A stretch of DNA of 64,000 nucleotides from Lysobacterales bacterium (GTDB lineage: Bacteria; Pseudomonadota; Gammaproteobacteria; Xanthomonadales; SZUA-5): assembly GCA_022841325.1 (NCBI GenBank), contig JALHRS010000002.1:62001-126000 (forward strand). Direction: 5' to 3'. The notes under the pieces are model-generated. The model was not told the origin of the DNA. It worked only from the letters and a program-made list of their open reading frames with translations, and made no database searches. Below are positions 1-8,877 of the stretch, piece after piece. A program made the translations under genes and the position numbers. How positions within the stretch are numbered: the stretch's first letter is position 1; each line of letters begins with the position of its first letter.

Positions 1-2330
1 CACTACATCCGTCAGGGCATCGCGCCTATCTGACGCGCACCTTTCTGAATTCCCTGGCCATCGTCGACCTGCGGTCGATGAGTGTGATCAGCACCGTTCC
101 CCTGGGCTTCTCGATTTCGGCGGTCGGTCGCTTCGTCAACGGTCCTCGCCGGCCGATCAGCTCGGCACCGGAGAGCAGCAACCTGCTGGCGCTTCCGCTC
201 AAATTGGCAGGCAGTCCAGCGACCAGCGCAGCCATCAGTTTCCAGAACCCCGAACCGGATGCGGTCAGCGTGCTTTGCCAGCCATTGACCGCGCCCGGGT
301 TCAGCGGCCCGGCCGCCACGCTCAATGTTCCAGGGGCCGGAAACCAGGCCGGATTGATCCAGTTCAGCGGCAACCTGGCCGGCACCTACACCGACACCCT
401 CAGTTGCTCTGGATCCGGTGGTGAGAGCTTCAGCGTACCGGTGAGCGCAACGGTTGTTGATCTGCTTAGCACCACGCCTGCTAGCGGAACGGCCTTGCTG
501 CTGCCAGCAGTCGCCGTGGGCGCGTCGGCGCCGACCGTGAACCTCGGTTTCAACAACCCCAATGCCATCTCCCAGGACGTGCAGTGCAGTCTGTCGGCAG
601 CCACGCCTTTCAGTCTGAGCTCCAGCAGCCTGACCCTGCCGGCGAATGCTGGCGGCAGTCTGACTGTCAGCGTGTCCACCAGTGCGCCCGGCAGCTTCGA
701 AGACACGCTCAGTTGCGCTGGGCCGCTGGGTCAGCATTGGCAGTACCCGGTGCGGGCCGTGGTCAATGGTCAGATCACGGCCAATCTGATCAGTGGCAGC
801 AGCATCGTGCTGGCGGCCAGCTTCATCGGTTCCAGCTCGCCGACGCAGACCCTCCGTTTTGCCAACAGCAATCCCACCGCGGCCACGCTCAGTTGCACCA
901 CCACCGCGCCGGCCAGTTTTGGTCTCAATCCATCCACGCTCAACATCAATGCCCTGTCCGAGGCAGATCTCGGCATCCAGCTCATTGCCACAGCGTCAGG
1001 CAGCTACTCGGCAACTCTGAACTGCACCGGATCAGGCGGCGAGCAGTTCAGCTATCCCTTGAGCTCGCAGCTGTATGCCGCGCCGATCGCCTATGTCAGC
1101 AACCGCTTCAGTCCCTCGCTGTCCCTGATCGATACCCAGACCCGCACCACCCTTGCCGAAGTCGCGCTGGCCAGCGCGCCGCAGCGGGTGGCGGTGCACC
1201 CGTCCGGACTGCGCGCGCTGGTCACCTTGCCCAGCACCGACGCCGTGGCCGTGGTCGATGCGCCTGGGCTGCTGCGAGCCACGATTCCGGTGGGTGATCA
1301 GCCCGATGCCGTGGTCATCACCCCGGATGGGCGACGCGCGCTGATCGGTAATTTTGCCGATGGCACGCTGTCGGTGATCGACCTGCTCACGCTGCAGGTC
1401 AGCGGCAGTCTGGTCTTGCCGGCCGGCGTCAGCAGCCTGGCGCTGAGCGCCGACGGAACGACGGCCTACGCCGCGGCCCGTCTGGCTGCTTCGGTGACCC
1501 GCATCGACCTCGCCAGCCTGTCCGTGGCCGGCAGCTTCGCCGCCTGTGCCAACGCCAGCGATGCGGCCATCGATCCGACCCGGAACCTGCTCTATCTGGC
1601 CTGCACCGGAAACGATTCGGTGGGCGTCTACAACCTGCAGACCGAGGTCCAGGTAGCGATGATTGCGATCGGTCCGGCGACCTACCGCGTCTTCGTGCAC
1701 CCGAGCCTGCCGCTCGCCTATGCCTTGTTTGTCGATGGCAGCGCGCCTGGCGTGCGCAAAATCGACACGCAAGCCTTCGTGGCCGCGCCAACCACCACCT
1801 TCGGTGGCGCACTGCCGCTGGGCATGAGCTTGCATCCGGACGGCGACCAACTGCTGGTGACCGTCTACTCGGGCCCGAATGCGGATCGTCTCAGCATCCG
1901 CGACGCTCAGTCGATGACCGAGATCGGCGCTGCCAGCACGGGAACGGGGCCGGTGGACGTCGCCCTGCAGCGCGGCCCGCCCAATCGCGTCGCGCTGAGC
2001 ACCACGCCGGCCACCGGCAGCCTGATCGTGCTGCCCACGCGGGTCATCGGCACACCCGAGACCACAGCCTTCATCGATTTCCAGAACCTCAGCATGGGCG
2101 CCGCTGGCCTGCAATGCGAGGCACAGCCTGCCGCGGCATTCAGCGTGCTGCCGACGGCGTTGACGATACCGGCGATGCAGACTGCCGCGCTGATGGTCAG
2201 CTTTGCTGCTGCAACCGTTGGTACCACCGGCGGAACCCTGAGCTGCAGCGCCTTTGATGGTCAGCCGTACCAGTTCGGCTTGAGCGGCACCACGCTGGCC
2301 GACCAGCTGTTGCGTGACGGGTTTGAATGA
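1..2330 (+). CDS. Secreted YVTN beta-propeller / Ig-like repeat protein, 5'-truncated by window edge, with -GFE tail
   Basis: The open frame runs off the left edge (frame of base 3). Residues before the first ATG at 78 already read as propeller sequence (HPSGHRAYLTRTF, then AIVDLRSMSV), so that ATG is internal. The visible order is: end of one propeller, about three Ig-like beta-sandwich repeats of ~95 residues each carrying a conserved LSC motif, a YVTN-type propeller (blades with AVHPSG, VVITPDGRRA, LSVIDL), and one more Ig-like repeat. It ends LLRDGFE followed by the stop. Propeller/Ig proteins of this kind are usually exported surface or matrix proteins. The signal peptide would lie outside the window. 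The -GFE tail is shared with two other exported proteins here (27625-29589 and 39494-44347). The ligand is unknown. Confidence 0.85.
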   Translation, partial: LHPSGHRAYLTRTFLNSLAIVDLRSMSVISTVPLGFSISAVGRFVNGPRRPISSAPESSNLLALPLKLAGSPATSAAISFQNPEPDAVSVLCQPLTAPGFSGPAATLNVPGAGNQAGLIQFSGNLAGTYTDTLSCSGSGGESFSVPVSATVVDLLSTTPASGTALLLPAVAVGASAPTVNLGFNNPNAISQDVQCSLSAATPFSLSSSSLTLPANAGGSLTVSVSTSAPGSFEDTLSCAGPLGQHWQYPVRAVVNGQITANLISGSSIVLAASFIGSSSPTQTLRFANSNPTAATLSCTTTAPASFGLNPSTLNINALSEADLGIQLIATASGSYSATLNCTGSGGEQFSYPLSSQLYAAPIAYVSNRFSPSLSLIDTQTRTTLAEVALASAPQRVAVHPSGLRALVTLPSTDAVAVVDAPGLLRATIPVGDQPDAVVITPDGRRALIGNFADGTLSVIDLLTLQVSGSLVLPAGVSSLALSADGTTAYAAARLAASVTRIDLASLSVAGSFAACANASDAAIDPTRNLLYLACTGNDSVGVYNLQTEVQVAMIAIGPATYRVFVHPSLPLAYALFVDGSAPGVRKIDTQAFVAAPTTTFGGALPLGMSLHPDGDQLLVTVYSGPNADRLSIRDAQSMTEIGAASTGTGPVDVALQRGPPNRVALSTTPATGSLIVLPTRVIGTPETTAFIDFQNLSMGAAGLQCEAQPAAAFSVLPTALTIPAMQTAALMVSFAAATVGTTGGTLSCSAFDGQPYQFGLSGTTLADQLLRDGFE

Positions 2331-2359
2331 CAGCGGCCAGGGATTCTTTGAACAAGTGG

Positions 2360-2434
2360 TCATTCCCGCGAAAGCGGGAATCGACGCCTGCACAAGCGCA
2401 TGAAAGCACGGGATTCCCGCTTTCGCGGGAATGA
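2360..2434. repeat. Inverted pair of dRS3-like 20-bp palindromes
   Basis: Two copies of ATTCCC-N8-GGGAAT lie at 2362-2381 and 2413-2432 in opposite orientation, so the whole segment is also a large inverted repeat. The layout matches the dRS3 element described in Neisseria (ATTCCCNNNNNNNNGGGAAT). It sits just downstream of the propeller gene and may act as a terminator. Confidence 0.75.
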
Positions 2435-2509
2435 CGGCGCAGAGTGGATCACCTGGTGCCGCAGCCCGATCCGAACCCAGCCCGCGGGTCCGGTCACGAA
2501 GGCCGACGC

Positions 2510-2692
2510 TCAGCCCCAGCGGATGGCGCCGCGCCCGGCCGCCTTGGCCGCGTCCATGGCGTCTTGCGGCTCTGGCGATGCTGCGCCCATGGGCCTGATC
2601 AGCGTGACCAGGACGCCTTCGGCCAGGGCGTGCGCCTCCGTTGACATGGCGAGCCGTTCGTACAGCGACCCTGCAGAGCGCCGGCCAGGCAT
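2510..2692 (-). CDS. Possible 60-aa hypothetical protein downstream of the antiporter
   Basis: A 60-codon frame starts 11 nt after the antiporter stop, on the same strand. The product is Ala-rich with no recognisable motif. It is included only because its position fits a distal operon gene. In this high-GC sequence an ORF of this length can easily arise by chance, and I see no convincing ribosome-binding site. Confidence 0.2.
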   Translation of the reverse strand: MPGRRSAGSLYERLAMSTEAHALAEGVLVTLIRPMGAASPEPQDAMDAAKAAGRGAIRWG

Positions 2693-2702
2693 CGGCCCCC
2701 AT

Positions 2703-4250
2703 TCAGATCTTGCCGATCGCCTCCGCAGTCTGCTCGGCCAGCCTGATTCCCGCCTGATTCATGGTCAGATAGGTGTAGTCGGCGCCGGCCTTGCGAATCC
2801 GTTCCTGATGCGATTCGTGCAGCGCGTGCGCGACGATCGGCCGGGTGAAGCCGCGCTGGCGCAGTGAGCGTGCGGCGATCAATTTCGCTTCCAGATCGTC
2901 CATGGCCAGAATCGCCGCCTTGATCTGGCCAAGTTCGCAGGTGCGCCAGAAGTTGCTGTCCTCGGCATCGGCAAACAGCACATTGCGCCCGGCCGTCTGA
3001 TGGGCTTTGGCCTTGTAGGTGTCAGCGTCCAGCCCCAGCGGTTTGAATCCCTGTTCTTCCATGAACTGGTAGGCCGCACTGCCGGTTCTGCCCATGCCAA
3101 AGATCAGTACATCGGCATTGCCCATGTCCCTGGGCTGTTCGTCAGGATGGATGGTGTCGCGCTCGTATCGGCGCAGAGCCGCCTCAAAGCGTTCGTAGAG
3201 TGGATGCGCGAAGCGGTTGAGTGGTGCCGAGATCACGAAGGAGATCGACACGGCGATGGCCAGCGGCACCAGATAGCCAGGCAACACGCCCGCCGCCACG
3301 ATCAGCCCGAACTCGGAGTAGGCGGTCAGACTCAGCGCGCTGAGAAAGGCGCTGCGGGCGCGCAACTTGAATGCCACCAGCAAGGCAAAGAACAGTGCGC
3401 CCTTGAGCGCCAGCGCTATCCCCATCGCCAGCGCGAAAACCATCGCCCCCCAGTCAGGCAGACCGGCCAGCCCGATCTGCAGAAAGAACCCGACCAGAAA
3501 GACTTCCTTGAGCGACCACAGTGATGCGCCCAGTTCCTTGGCGCGTCGATGCGAGGACAGCAACACCCCCATGACCAGGGCGCCAATCTCCGACGACAGG
3601 CCCATCGCCTGGAAGCCCATGCCACCGATCACCAGCGACAGCAACATGCCCATCAGCACCAGCAGTTCTTCATGGCCGGCCAGATCCAGGATGCGGTGCA
3701 GCAGCGGGCGCAGCAGGGGCAAGGTCAGCACCAGCAGCGCCCAGACATTCGGTGTCTGGCCCGACCAGACTGCCAGCACCACCAGCGCGATGATGTCCTG
3801 GACGATCAGGATGCCGATGGCGGTGCGGCCGTGGAAAGTACCCAGCTCGCGCTTGGTTTCCAGCAGTTTCGCCGCCAGCACGGTCGATGAGAATGACAGG
3901 GCGATCGCCAGCAGCAGCGAGGTATTCCAGTCCAGCCCCATGAACAGCTTGAGCCCCGGCATGAACACGGCGACGGAGACGGCAAAGTGCAGGAGCGCGC
4001 CACCGACCACCTGGGGCTGCGCGATCTGCTCGAGTTTCAGCTTGAGGCCGACCGTGAACAGCAGCATCAGCACGCCCAGATGCGCGACATGCCCCAGCGC
4101 TTCCCCGGTGTACTCCGGCAACCCGAGCGCATGGCCGAAGGCGTTGATGGCGAACCCGGCCGCCAGAAAGCCTACCAGTGGCGGCAAGCCGATCTGCCGC
4201 ACGGCCAGGCCGAAGAAGAATGCGAAACCGATGGTGATGACTTCGAACAA
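2703..4250 (-). CDS. CPA2-family cation:proton antiporter with RCK/TrkA-N domain (KefB-like)
   Basis: A 515-residue inner-membrane antiporter. Residues ~1-360 form the multi-helix Na+/H+ exchanger fold (AAGFAINAFGHALGLPEY and ALSFSSTVLAAKLLE are typical CPA2 segments). Residues ~375-510 form a Rossmann RCK_N domain (DVLIFGMGRTGSAAYQ, then the acidic LGLDAD nucleotide-ribose contact). There is no TrkA-C domain after it, so the protein is shorter than E. coli KefB/KefC (~600 aa). The family exchanges K+ or Na+ for H+ under nucleotide or glutathione gating. Substrate and ligand cannot be read from the sequence. No KefG/KefF-like ancillary gene is adjacent. Confidence 0.88.
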   Translation of the reverse strand: MFEVITIGFAFFFGLAVRQIGLPPLVGFLAAGFAINAFGHALGLPEYTGEALGHVAHLGVLMLLFTVGLKLKLEQIAQPQVVGGALLHFAVSVAVFMPGLKLFMGLDWNTSLLLAIALSFSSTVLAAKLLETKRELGTFHGRTAIGILIVQDIIALVVLAVWSGQTPNVWALLVLTLPLLRPLLHRILDLAGHEELLVLMGMLLSLVIGGMGFQAMGLSSEIGALVMGVLLSSHRRAKELGASLWSLKEVFLVGFFLQIGLAGLPDWGAMVFALAMGIALALKGALFFALLVAFKLRARSAFLSALSLTAYSEFGLIVAAGVLPGYLVPLAIAVSISFVISAPLNRFAHPLYERFEAALRRYERDTIHPDEQPRDMGNADVLIFGMGRTGSAAYQFMEEQGFKPLGLDADTYKAKAHQTAGRNVLFADAEDSNFWRTCELGQIKAAILAMDDLEAKLIAARSLRQRGFTRPIVAHALHESHQERIRKAGADYTYLTMNQAGIRLAEQTAEAIGKI

Positions 4251-4350
4251 TGTGTAGAGCTCCCGTGCAGTCCGGTGGTCAACCCGCCCACCGCAAAATG
4301 CGGGCGGGCGACAAGCTTCAGAAGGCGGATTCCGCCGACCGGATCTGGAG

Positions 4351-5349
4351 TCAATTACAATCCATTAGCGCCGATTGGGTGAGGCTGCAAAGCAATTGCT
4401 TTTGCTCGATCCCCAGAGATCTATTTCGTTCATTGAACGCTTCCTGCGCCTGATTTGCTTTGGCCACCAGCGCCTGCTGCTCCAGCATCTTCTCTTTTCT
4501 AGAATCATCCGAAGTTCCCGTATAAGCCTTCTGAGCGTTCGTGAAGGCTTCCGTCATCTCGTTCATCAGCCTGTCCAGTTCGGCATTCGCACGTTCTTCA
4601 AATGCCTGCATCTTGCGCTGGGCGTCTTCGTTGAGCCCCAGTTCTTGCCAGGGTACTCCGGTGCAAGTCACAGCGGCGGCGCATCGCAAACGGTGCCATT
4701 CCTTTATGGCAGCCTCTCGTCGCGCCAACAACGCGTTTTCCAATGCCTCCAATTCCGCCAGTTTCTCCAATTTCTCCGATTCCGGCATCTGGCCGTTCTC
4801 TGGATTTCTACTCGAAAAACGATCGACTGCATCCGTGAAATCCGCTTGCATCTGGTTCAGCTCGGCCAGCATCTCCTGTTCAAATTCCTGCAGCTGGCGC
4901 AAGGCTTCCTCGCGAGACTGGCCTTCGGCCTGGCCGTTTTCGTCGGCCGGCTGCATCTGGTCGTCCGCAGCAAAGTCCTCGTCGGCAGGCAGGGACTCCT
5001 GGCCATCTGACCAAGCCTCCTCCGAGCTCGCGTCTGCCTCGGGTTGTGCGCCATCGGTCTCATCGGCGCGCTGATCCCAATCGCCTGCTTCGTTCTCAGA
5101 CGCGTCGAATTCGGATTCGTCGGCCGCCTGCCAAGGCTCCTCCGAGCTCGCGTCTGCCTCGGGTTGTGCGCCATCGTTCTCATCGGCGCGCTGATCCCAA
5201 TCGCTGGCTTCGTTCTCGGGCGCTTCAAATACGGCTTCGGTTTCGTCGACCGCCTGCATCTCGTCGTCACCGGAGTCGTCCTGACCCCAGGCCAGCGGCG
5301 TACACAGGAATCCCAACAACAAGACTATCCGGGTAAGGCTTTTCAGCAC
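4351..5349 (-). CDS. Exported acidic protein with coiled-coil C-terminal half
   Basis: I place the start at GTG 5349 rather than GTG 5373. A GGAG lies 7 nt upstream, and the product then begins LKSLTRIVLLLGFLC with a CTPLAWGQ cleavage region, matching the signal peptides of the two cold-shock-domain proteins at 15065-15913 and 16159-17289. Residues ~25-160 are strongly acidic and contain a 40-residue duplicated unit (motif DWDQRADE, then GAQPEADASSEE). Residues ~160-330 are predicted helical coiled coil (LQEFEQEMLAELNQMQADF), with four Cys in the C-terminal half. It thus shares signal and acidic region with the CSD proteins but has a different C-terminal module. It is probably periplasmic or extracellular; its function is unknown. 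Confidence 0.75.
   Translation of the reverse strand: MLKSLTRIVLLLGFLCTPLAWGQDDSGDDEMQAVDETEAVFEAPENEASDWDQRADENDGAQPEADASSEEPWQAADESEFDASENEAGDWDQRADETDGAQPEADASSEEAWSDGQESLPADEDFAADDQMQPADENGQAEGQSREEALRQLQEFEQEMLAELNQMQADFTDAVDRFSSRNPENGQMPESEKLEKLAELEALENALLARREAAIKEWHRLRCAAAVTCTGVPWQELGLNEDAQRKMQAFEERANAELDRLMNEMTEAFTNAQKAYTGTSDDSRKEKMLEQQALVAKANQAQEAFNERNRSLGIEQKQLLCSLTQSALMDCN
5011..5218. repeat. Intragenic 120-bp direct repeat
   Basis: Two near-identical blocks of ~88 bp (5011-5098 and 5131-5218) recur at a 120-bp period inside the acidic exported protein gene. They encode the duplicated DWDQRADE/GAQPEADASSEE unit. Confidence 0.8.
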
Positions 5350-5403
5350 GACGAAGCTCCAGGCGTAGGTCACAGCGGCAGTTGGTCGATGTCTTGAATC
5401 CAG

Positions 5404-6699
5404 TTATTGCACCGCCGGCAAGCCCGGTGGCGCAGCCAGGAAATCCAGCACCAGGCTGGCCATGGCGCGCATGCCGACGGGGATGGCACCGTCGTCGGCG
5501 CGGAAGGTGGGGGTATGCAGATTGCCGTTGACGGTGCCGGGCTTGGTGGGGCCCAGCCGGAAATAGAAACCGGGCACCCGCTCGGAGAAGAAGGCGAAGT
5601 CCTCGGCGCCCATCACCGGCCGCATCGATTGCACCTTGTCGGCACCGAGGTGCGCTCTCAGGCGTTCGCCGGCCCAGGCGCTCAAGGCGGGGTCATTGAC
5701 CAGCGGCGGATTCTCGCGCTGGTATTCGAACTCGACCGTGGCCCCGCCGGCCTGGGCGACGCCGTTGAGGATCTCGCCCATGCGCTTCTCGACCAGGTCC
5801 TGCACGGCGCGCTCGTAGGTACGCACGGTGCCGCGCAGTTCAACTTCCGAGGGAATAATGTTCTCACGCTGACCGCCGCGGATGATGCCGACGGTGAGCA
5901 CGGCGGCCTCGGTGGGATCGACGTTGCGCGAGCGGATGGTCTGCAGCGAGAGCACCGCCTCGGCGGCGATCACCACCGGATCGATTGCCAGCTGCGGCCA
6001 GGCGCCGTGCGCCTGCTTGCCGTGAATCACCGCGCGCCAGGTGTCGCTGGCCGCCTGCACCGGCCCGCCAGCGTAGGCCACGCTGCCCACTTCGAATTCC
6101 GGGAACACGTGCAGGGCGAAAATGGCAGCCGGCTTGAACTCGTCGAACACGCCTTCCTTCAACATCAGCGCGGCGCCACCTTCCTCACCGGCCGGCGGGC
6201 CTTCTTCGGCGGGCTGGAACAGCAGCAACACGGTGCCCGCCAGTTCCTCGCGCATGCCGGCGAGCACACTGGCCACGCCCAGTTGCACGGCCGTGTGCGC
6301 ATCATGGCCGCAGGCATGGGCGACGCCGACCTCCTGGCCATCGTAGGTCGTGCGTTGGGTGCTGGCGAAGGGCAGATCGGTGTCCTCGACCACCGGCAGC
6401 GCGTCCATGTCGGCGCGCACGGCGATGGTCGGCCCCGGCTTGCCGCCCCGCAGTACACCGATCACGCCGGTATGGGCGACTCCGGTGCGCACTTCATAGC
6501 CCAGCGATTGCAGATGCGCGGCCACCAGCTTGGCCGTCTCGAACTCGCGATTGCCGAGTTCCGGATACTGGTGGATCTGGTGCCGTAACTCGATGGCGCG
6601 CGGCGCCAGTTGCGTCACCAGGCTATCCAGATCCGCGGCTGGTGCGAGGACAGGCAACAACAGACTGGCGGTGAATCCGGCGATCAGGCAGCGGCGCAT
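5404..6699 (-). CDS. Exported M20 family amidohydrolase / carboxypeptidase (M20D)
   Basis: The start at 6699 gives a signal peptide (MRRCLIAGFTASLLLPVLAPAA) and a 431-residue product of normal family length. A longer in-frame extension lacks any signal and is unlikely. M20D hallmarks are visible: VRADMDALPV, the metal motif HACGHDAHTA, FQPAEEGP, and the C-terminal ligand region MGAEDFAFFSE. The family hydrolyses N-acyl or indole-amino acid conjugates, or acts as aminoacylase/carboxypeptidase, with two metal ions. The substrate here is not determinable. The signal peptide points to a periplasmic enzyme. It is transcribed divergently from the rubredoxin gene. Confidence 0.88.
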   Translation of the reverse strand: MRRCLIAGFTASLLLPVLAPAADLDSLVTQLAPRAIELRHQIHQYPELGNREFETAKLVAAHLQSLGYEVRTGVAHTGVIGVLRGGKPGPTIAVRADMDALPVVEDTDLPFASTQRTTYDGQEVGVAHACGHDAHTAVQLGVASVLAGMREELAGTVLLLFQPAEEGPPAGEEGGAALMLKEGVFDEFKPAAIFALHVFPEFEVGSVAYAGGPVQAASDTWRAVIHGKQAHGAWPQLAIDPVVIAAEAVLSLQTIRSRNVDPTEAAVLTVGIIRGGQRENIIPSEVELRGTVRTYERAVQDLVEKRMGEILNGVAQAGGATVEFEYQRENPPLVNDPALSAWAGERLRAHLGADKVQSMRPVMGAEDFAFFSERVPGFYFRLGPTKPGTVNGNLHTPTFRADDGAIPVGMRAMASLVLDFLAAPPGLPAVQ

Positions 6700-6985
6700 G
6701 CGAGGTCCATCCAGTGGCGGCCGCACAGCGTAGACCGCGGCGCTCAGCGCTGCAATCGGATCCGCAGATGGCCAGTTGCCCTGTCGGTATGGACGGGGGA
6801 AGGCGCTGGCAGCTCCGACGTTGCGGACGACTTCATGCGTGTTCGAGCTGCCCCGACGCCGGGCCAGTTCAGGCATCGACTGTGATCGCGCGGAGCCCGC
6901 CGTTTTCGACGTATGCTCTGCATTCCTTGCGCTGCAATGGGTGCAGGGCAACCGGTGATTCGGCTCGCGTGGTGAAGGAGATTCG

Positions 6986-7267
6986 ATGAATCGTCGCAGC
7001 CTGCTGCTGTGCGCCCTGACGGCGCCCCTGGTGCTCGATGCCGCTTTCGCTCAGGAAGACGAATTCGGCGGCGGGGAGCAGCCCGAGGCTTCCGCCGGAA
7101 AGGACATGCGCAGATATCGTTGTACGGTCTCCGACCACATCTACGACCCGGCTGAAGGCGATCCGGCCGCTGGTGTAGCCGCAGGCACGGCGTTTGCTGA
7201 CCTTCCTGCGGACTGGGTTTGTCCCGATTGTGGAGCATCCAGATCTGATTTTGAACCGATAGACTGA
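6986..7267 (+). CDS. Exported rubredoxin-like protein missing one Fe-ligand cysteine
   Basis: The 93-residue product starts after a clear AAGGAG. The N-terminus [17 protein letters not shown] is a signal peptide with a twin-arginine-like NRRSLLL, which would suit Tat export of a folded metalloprotein. The rest is rubredoxin: [42 protein letters not shown]. Rubredoxins bind Fe through two CxxC(G) motifs. The second is intact (CPDC), but the first reads CTVS, with codon TCC where the second Cys should be. The domain may bind Fe through Cys3-Ser, bind another metal, or have lost redox function. Exported rubredoxins are uncommon. The next gene downstream is a secreted peptidase. Confidence 0.85.
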   Translation: MNRRSLLLCALTAPLVLDAAFAQEDEFGGGEQPEASAGKDMRRYRCTVSDHIYDPAEGDPAAGVAAGTAFADLPADWVCPDCGASRSDFEPID

Positions 7268-7453
7268 AGCGAGCTCGGGTCGGGAAGCAGCGCTGTTGCG
7301 AGCCCACGGCATCGAAGCCGGGCTTGCGAATTCGGTCGATCACTACGACCCCGGATCCGGGCCCGAAGGCTTGGGTCTGCGTCCTCCACTGACGGTCACT
7401 TTTTCGCCCTTTGGCGAGGGTAATCCTGCGCGGCGCAGGCTGGGAGTTCAACG

Positions 7454-8773
7454 ATGCCTTTGATGCGGATTGTGGTGAGTGCGCTGGCGCTGATCTCCAG
7501 CGCCTTGTTCGCATCGACTTATGACAACCAAGCCGGGCGCTACCAGCTGACGCCTCTGCCAGATGCGGTCGACGAAGCCGAGCGTATGGATCGTATGCAG
7601 CTGTGTGATTTGCAGCCTGCGGGGCGTCATGCGCGCGCCGGCGAGAGCGTCAGCATCACGGTCACCGGTCTGGGTGATGAGCAGGCGCTGGCTGCACTGG
7701 TCGGATTCCAGCCCATGTGGGGTTCGGCGCTGGGCCAGCAGATTCTGACACTGGAGGAAGGCGAGAACACCCTGGTCGCCGATCAGGATGGACCGCTGTA
7801 TTTCCGCTACACCGGTGCCGCAGATGCCGGGCCGGTCACGGTCAGGGTCCGTGGCGGCCAACCGCTGCCGCTGTACGTGGATGGCGAAATGAGCGCCGAC
7901 GACTGGCAGGCTGAGCTGGCCGCTCATGCCGGTGCGCCCTTTGTGCAACTGATCGGTGATCAGGCGCTGATCACCTTGCCTGCAAGTGTTCACGCGCGAC
8001 ATCCGATTGCGGACCCACAGGCCAGTTTTGCCGCCATCGACGAAGTGCTCGATCTGGAAAACAAGCTCTCCGGATTCGATGGCGGAACGGCACTCGACCA
8101 GCCTTCACCGCTGCGTACACACTTTCTGGTCGATTTTCGCGCCTCGAAGAAGGACCGCGAAAGCTTTTACATGTATGCCACCGACCAGTTCGTCGGCATG
8201 CTGGCCGACAACACCACCGATCTCACCGACCCCGACAGACTGCGTCGCGAGTGGGGCATCTGGCACGAAACCGGACACACCCAGCAGCAGAATTCCTGGA
8301 CCTGGGAGGCGCTGGCCGAGGTCAACGTCAACATCTATTCGCTGTACGTGCAGGAAGCAATGGGGGTGCCCAATACGCTGGCCCAGTCGGAGGACGGTGA
8401 GCCGTCCTACCTCGAGCAGGCGCGGGACTATCTGGCCGGCGGCGCCGACAATCTGCTGGACCAGTTGGACGCCGACGATGACGGCCGCGGCTTCTTCATC
8501 CGCCTGGTCATGTTCCATCAGCTGAAGCAGGCTTATGGCTGGGATCTCTACATCGATCTGAACAAGCACTTCCGGGCGCATCCATTGCCGGATGACGCCA
8601 GTGACCAGGACAAGGCAGATGCCTTGGTGATCGCCTTGTGCGAACTCACCGGTGCCGATCTGCGGCCCTTCTTTGGGCGCTGGGGGCTGGCCGTCTCCGC
8701 GCAGGCCAATCGCAAGCTGGACCGGCAGCAGTTGCTGCCGCCGGACGATGATCTTTCGGAGATCTTTGAGTAG
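7454..8773 (+). CDS. Secreted M60-like zinc metallopeptidase
   Basis: A 439-residue protein with signal peptide (MPLMRIVVSALALISSALFA) and an upstream GGAG. The N-terminal beta region (PAGRHARAGESVSITVTGLG) is typical of the sandwich preceding M60 catalytic domains. The gluzincin motif WHETGHTQQQ lies at ~residue 272, followed by NSWTWEALAEVNVN, which supplies the downstream Glu ligand. This gives the HExGH...E pattern of peptidase M60 (enhancin/mucinase family). Members cleave mucin-type glycoproteins in hosts or biofilms; the target here is unknown. Confidence 0.82.
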   Translation: MPLMRIVVSALALISSALFASTYDNQAGRYQLTPLPDAVDEAERMDRMQLCDLQPAGRHARAGESVSITVTGLGDEQALAALVGFQPMWGSALGQQILTLEEGENTLVADQDGPLYFRYTGAADAGPVTVRVRGGQPLPLYVDGEMSADDWQAELAAHAGAPFVQLIGDQALITLPASVHARHPIADPQASFAAIDEVLDLENKLSGFDGGTALDQPSPLRTHFLVDFRASKKDRESFYMYATDQFVGMLADNTTDLTDPDRLRREWGIWHETGHTQQQNSWTWEALAEVNVNIYSLYVQEAMGVPNTLAQSEDGEPSYLEQARDYLAGGADNLLDQLDADDDGRGFFIRLVMFHQLKQAYGWDLYIDLNKHFRAHPLPDDASDQDKADALVIALCELTGADLRPFFGRWGLAVSAQANRKLDRQQLLPPDDDLSEIFE

Positions 8774-8877
8774 GACTTCGAACCCGATAAGCGCCAGACG
8801 CCAATCTTTCTGCGGGCCGATTCGAGCGCCTTGCGAACAGCTATTCTGCGGACTGAATTCGACAAGACGGAATCTCC

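Noticed and set aside
1032-2702. Long minus-strand frame (556 codons) opposite the propeller gene
   Set aside because: It is antisense to a clear propeller/Ig coding frame, is Arg/Gly/His/Ala-rich with no motif, and is a typical high-GC shadow frame.
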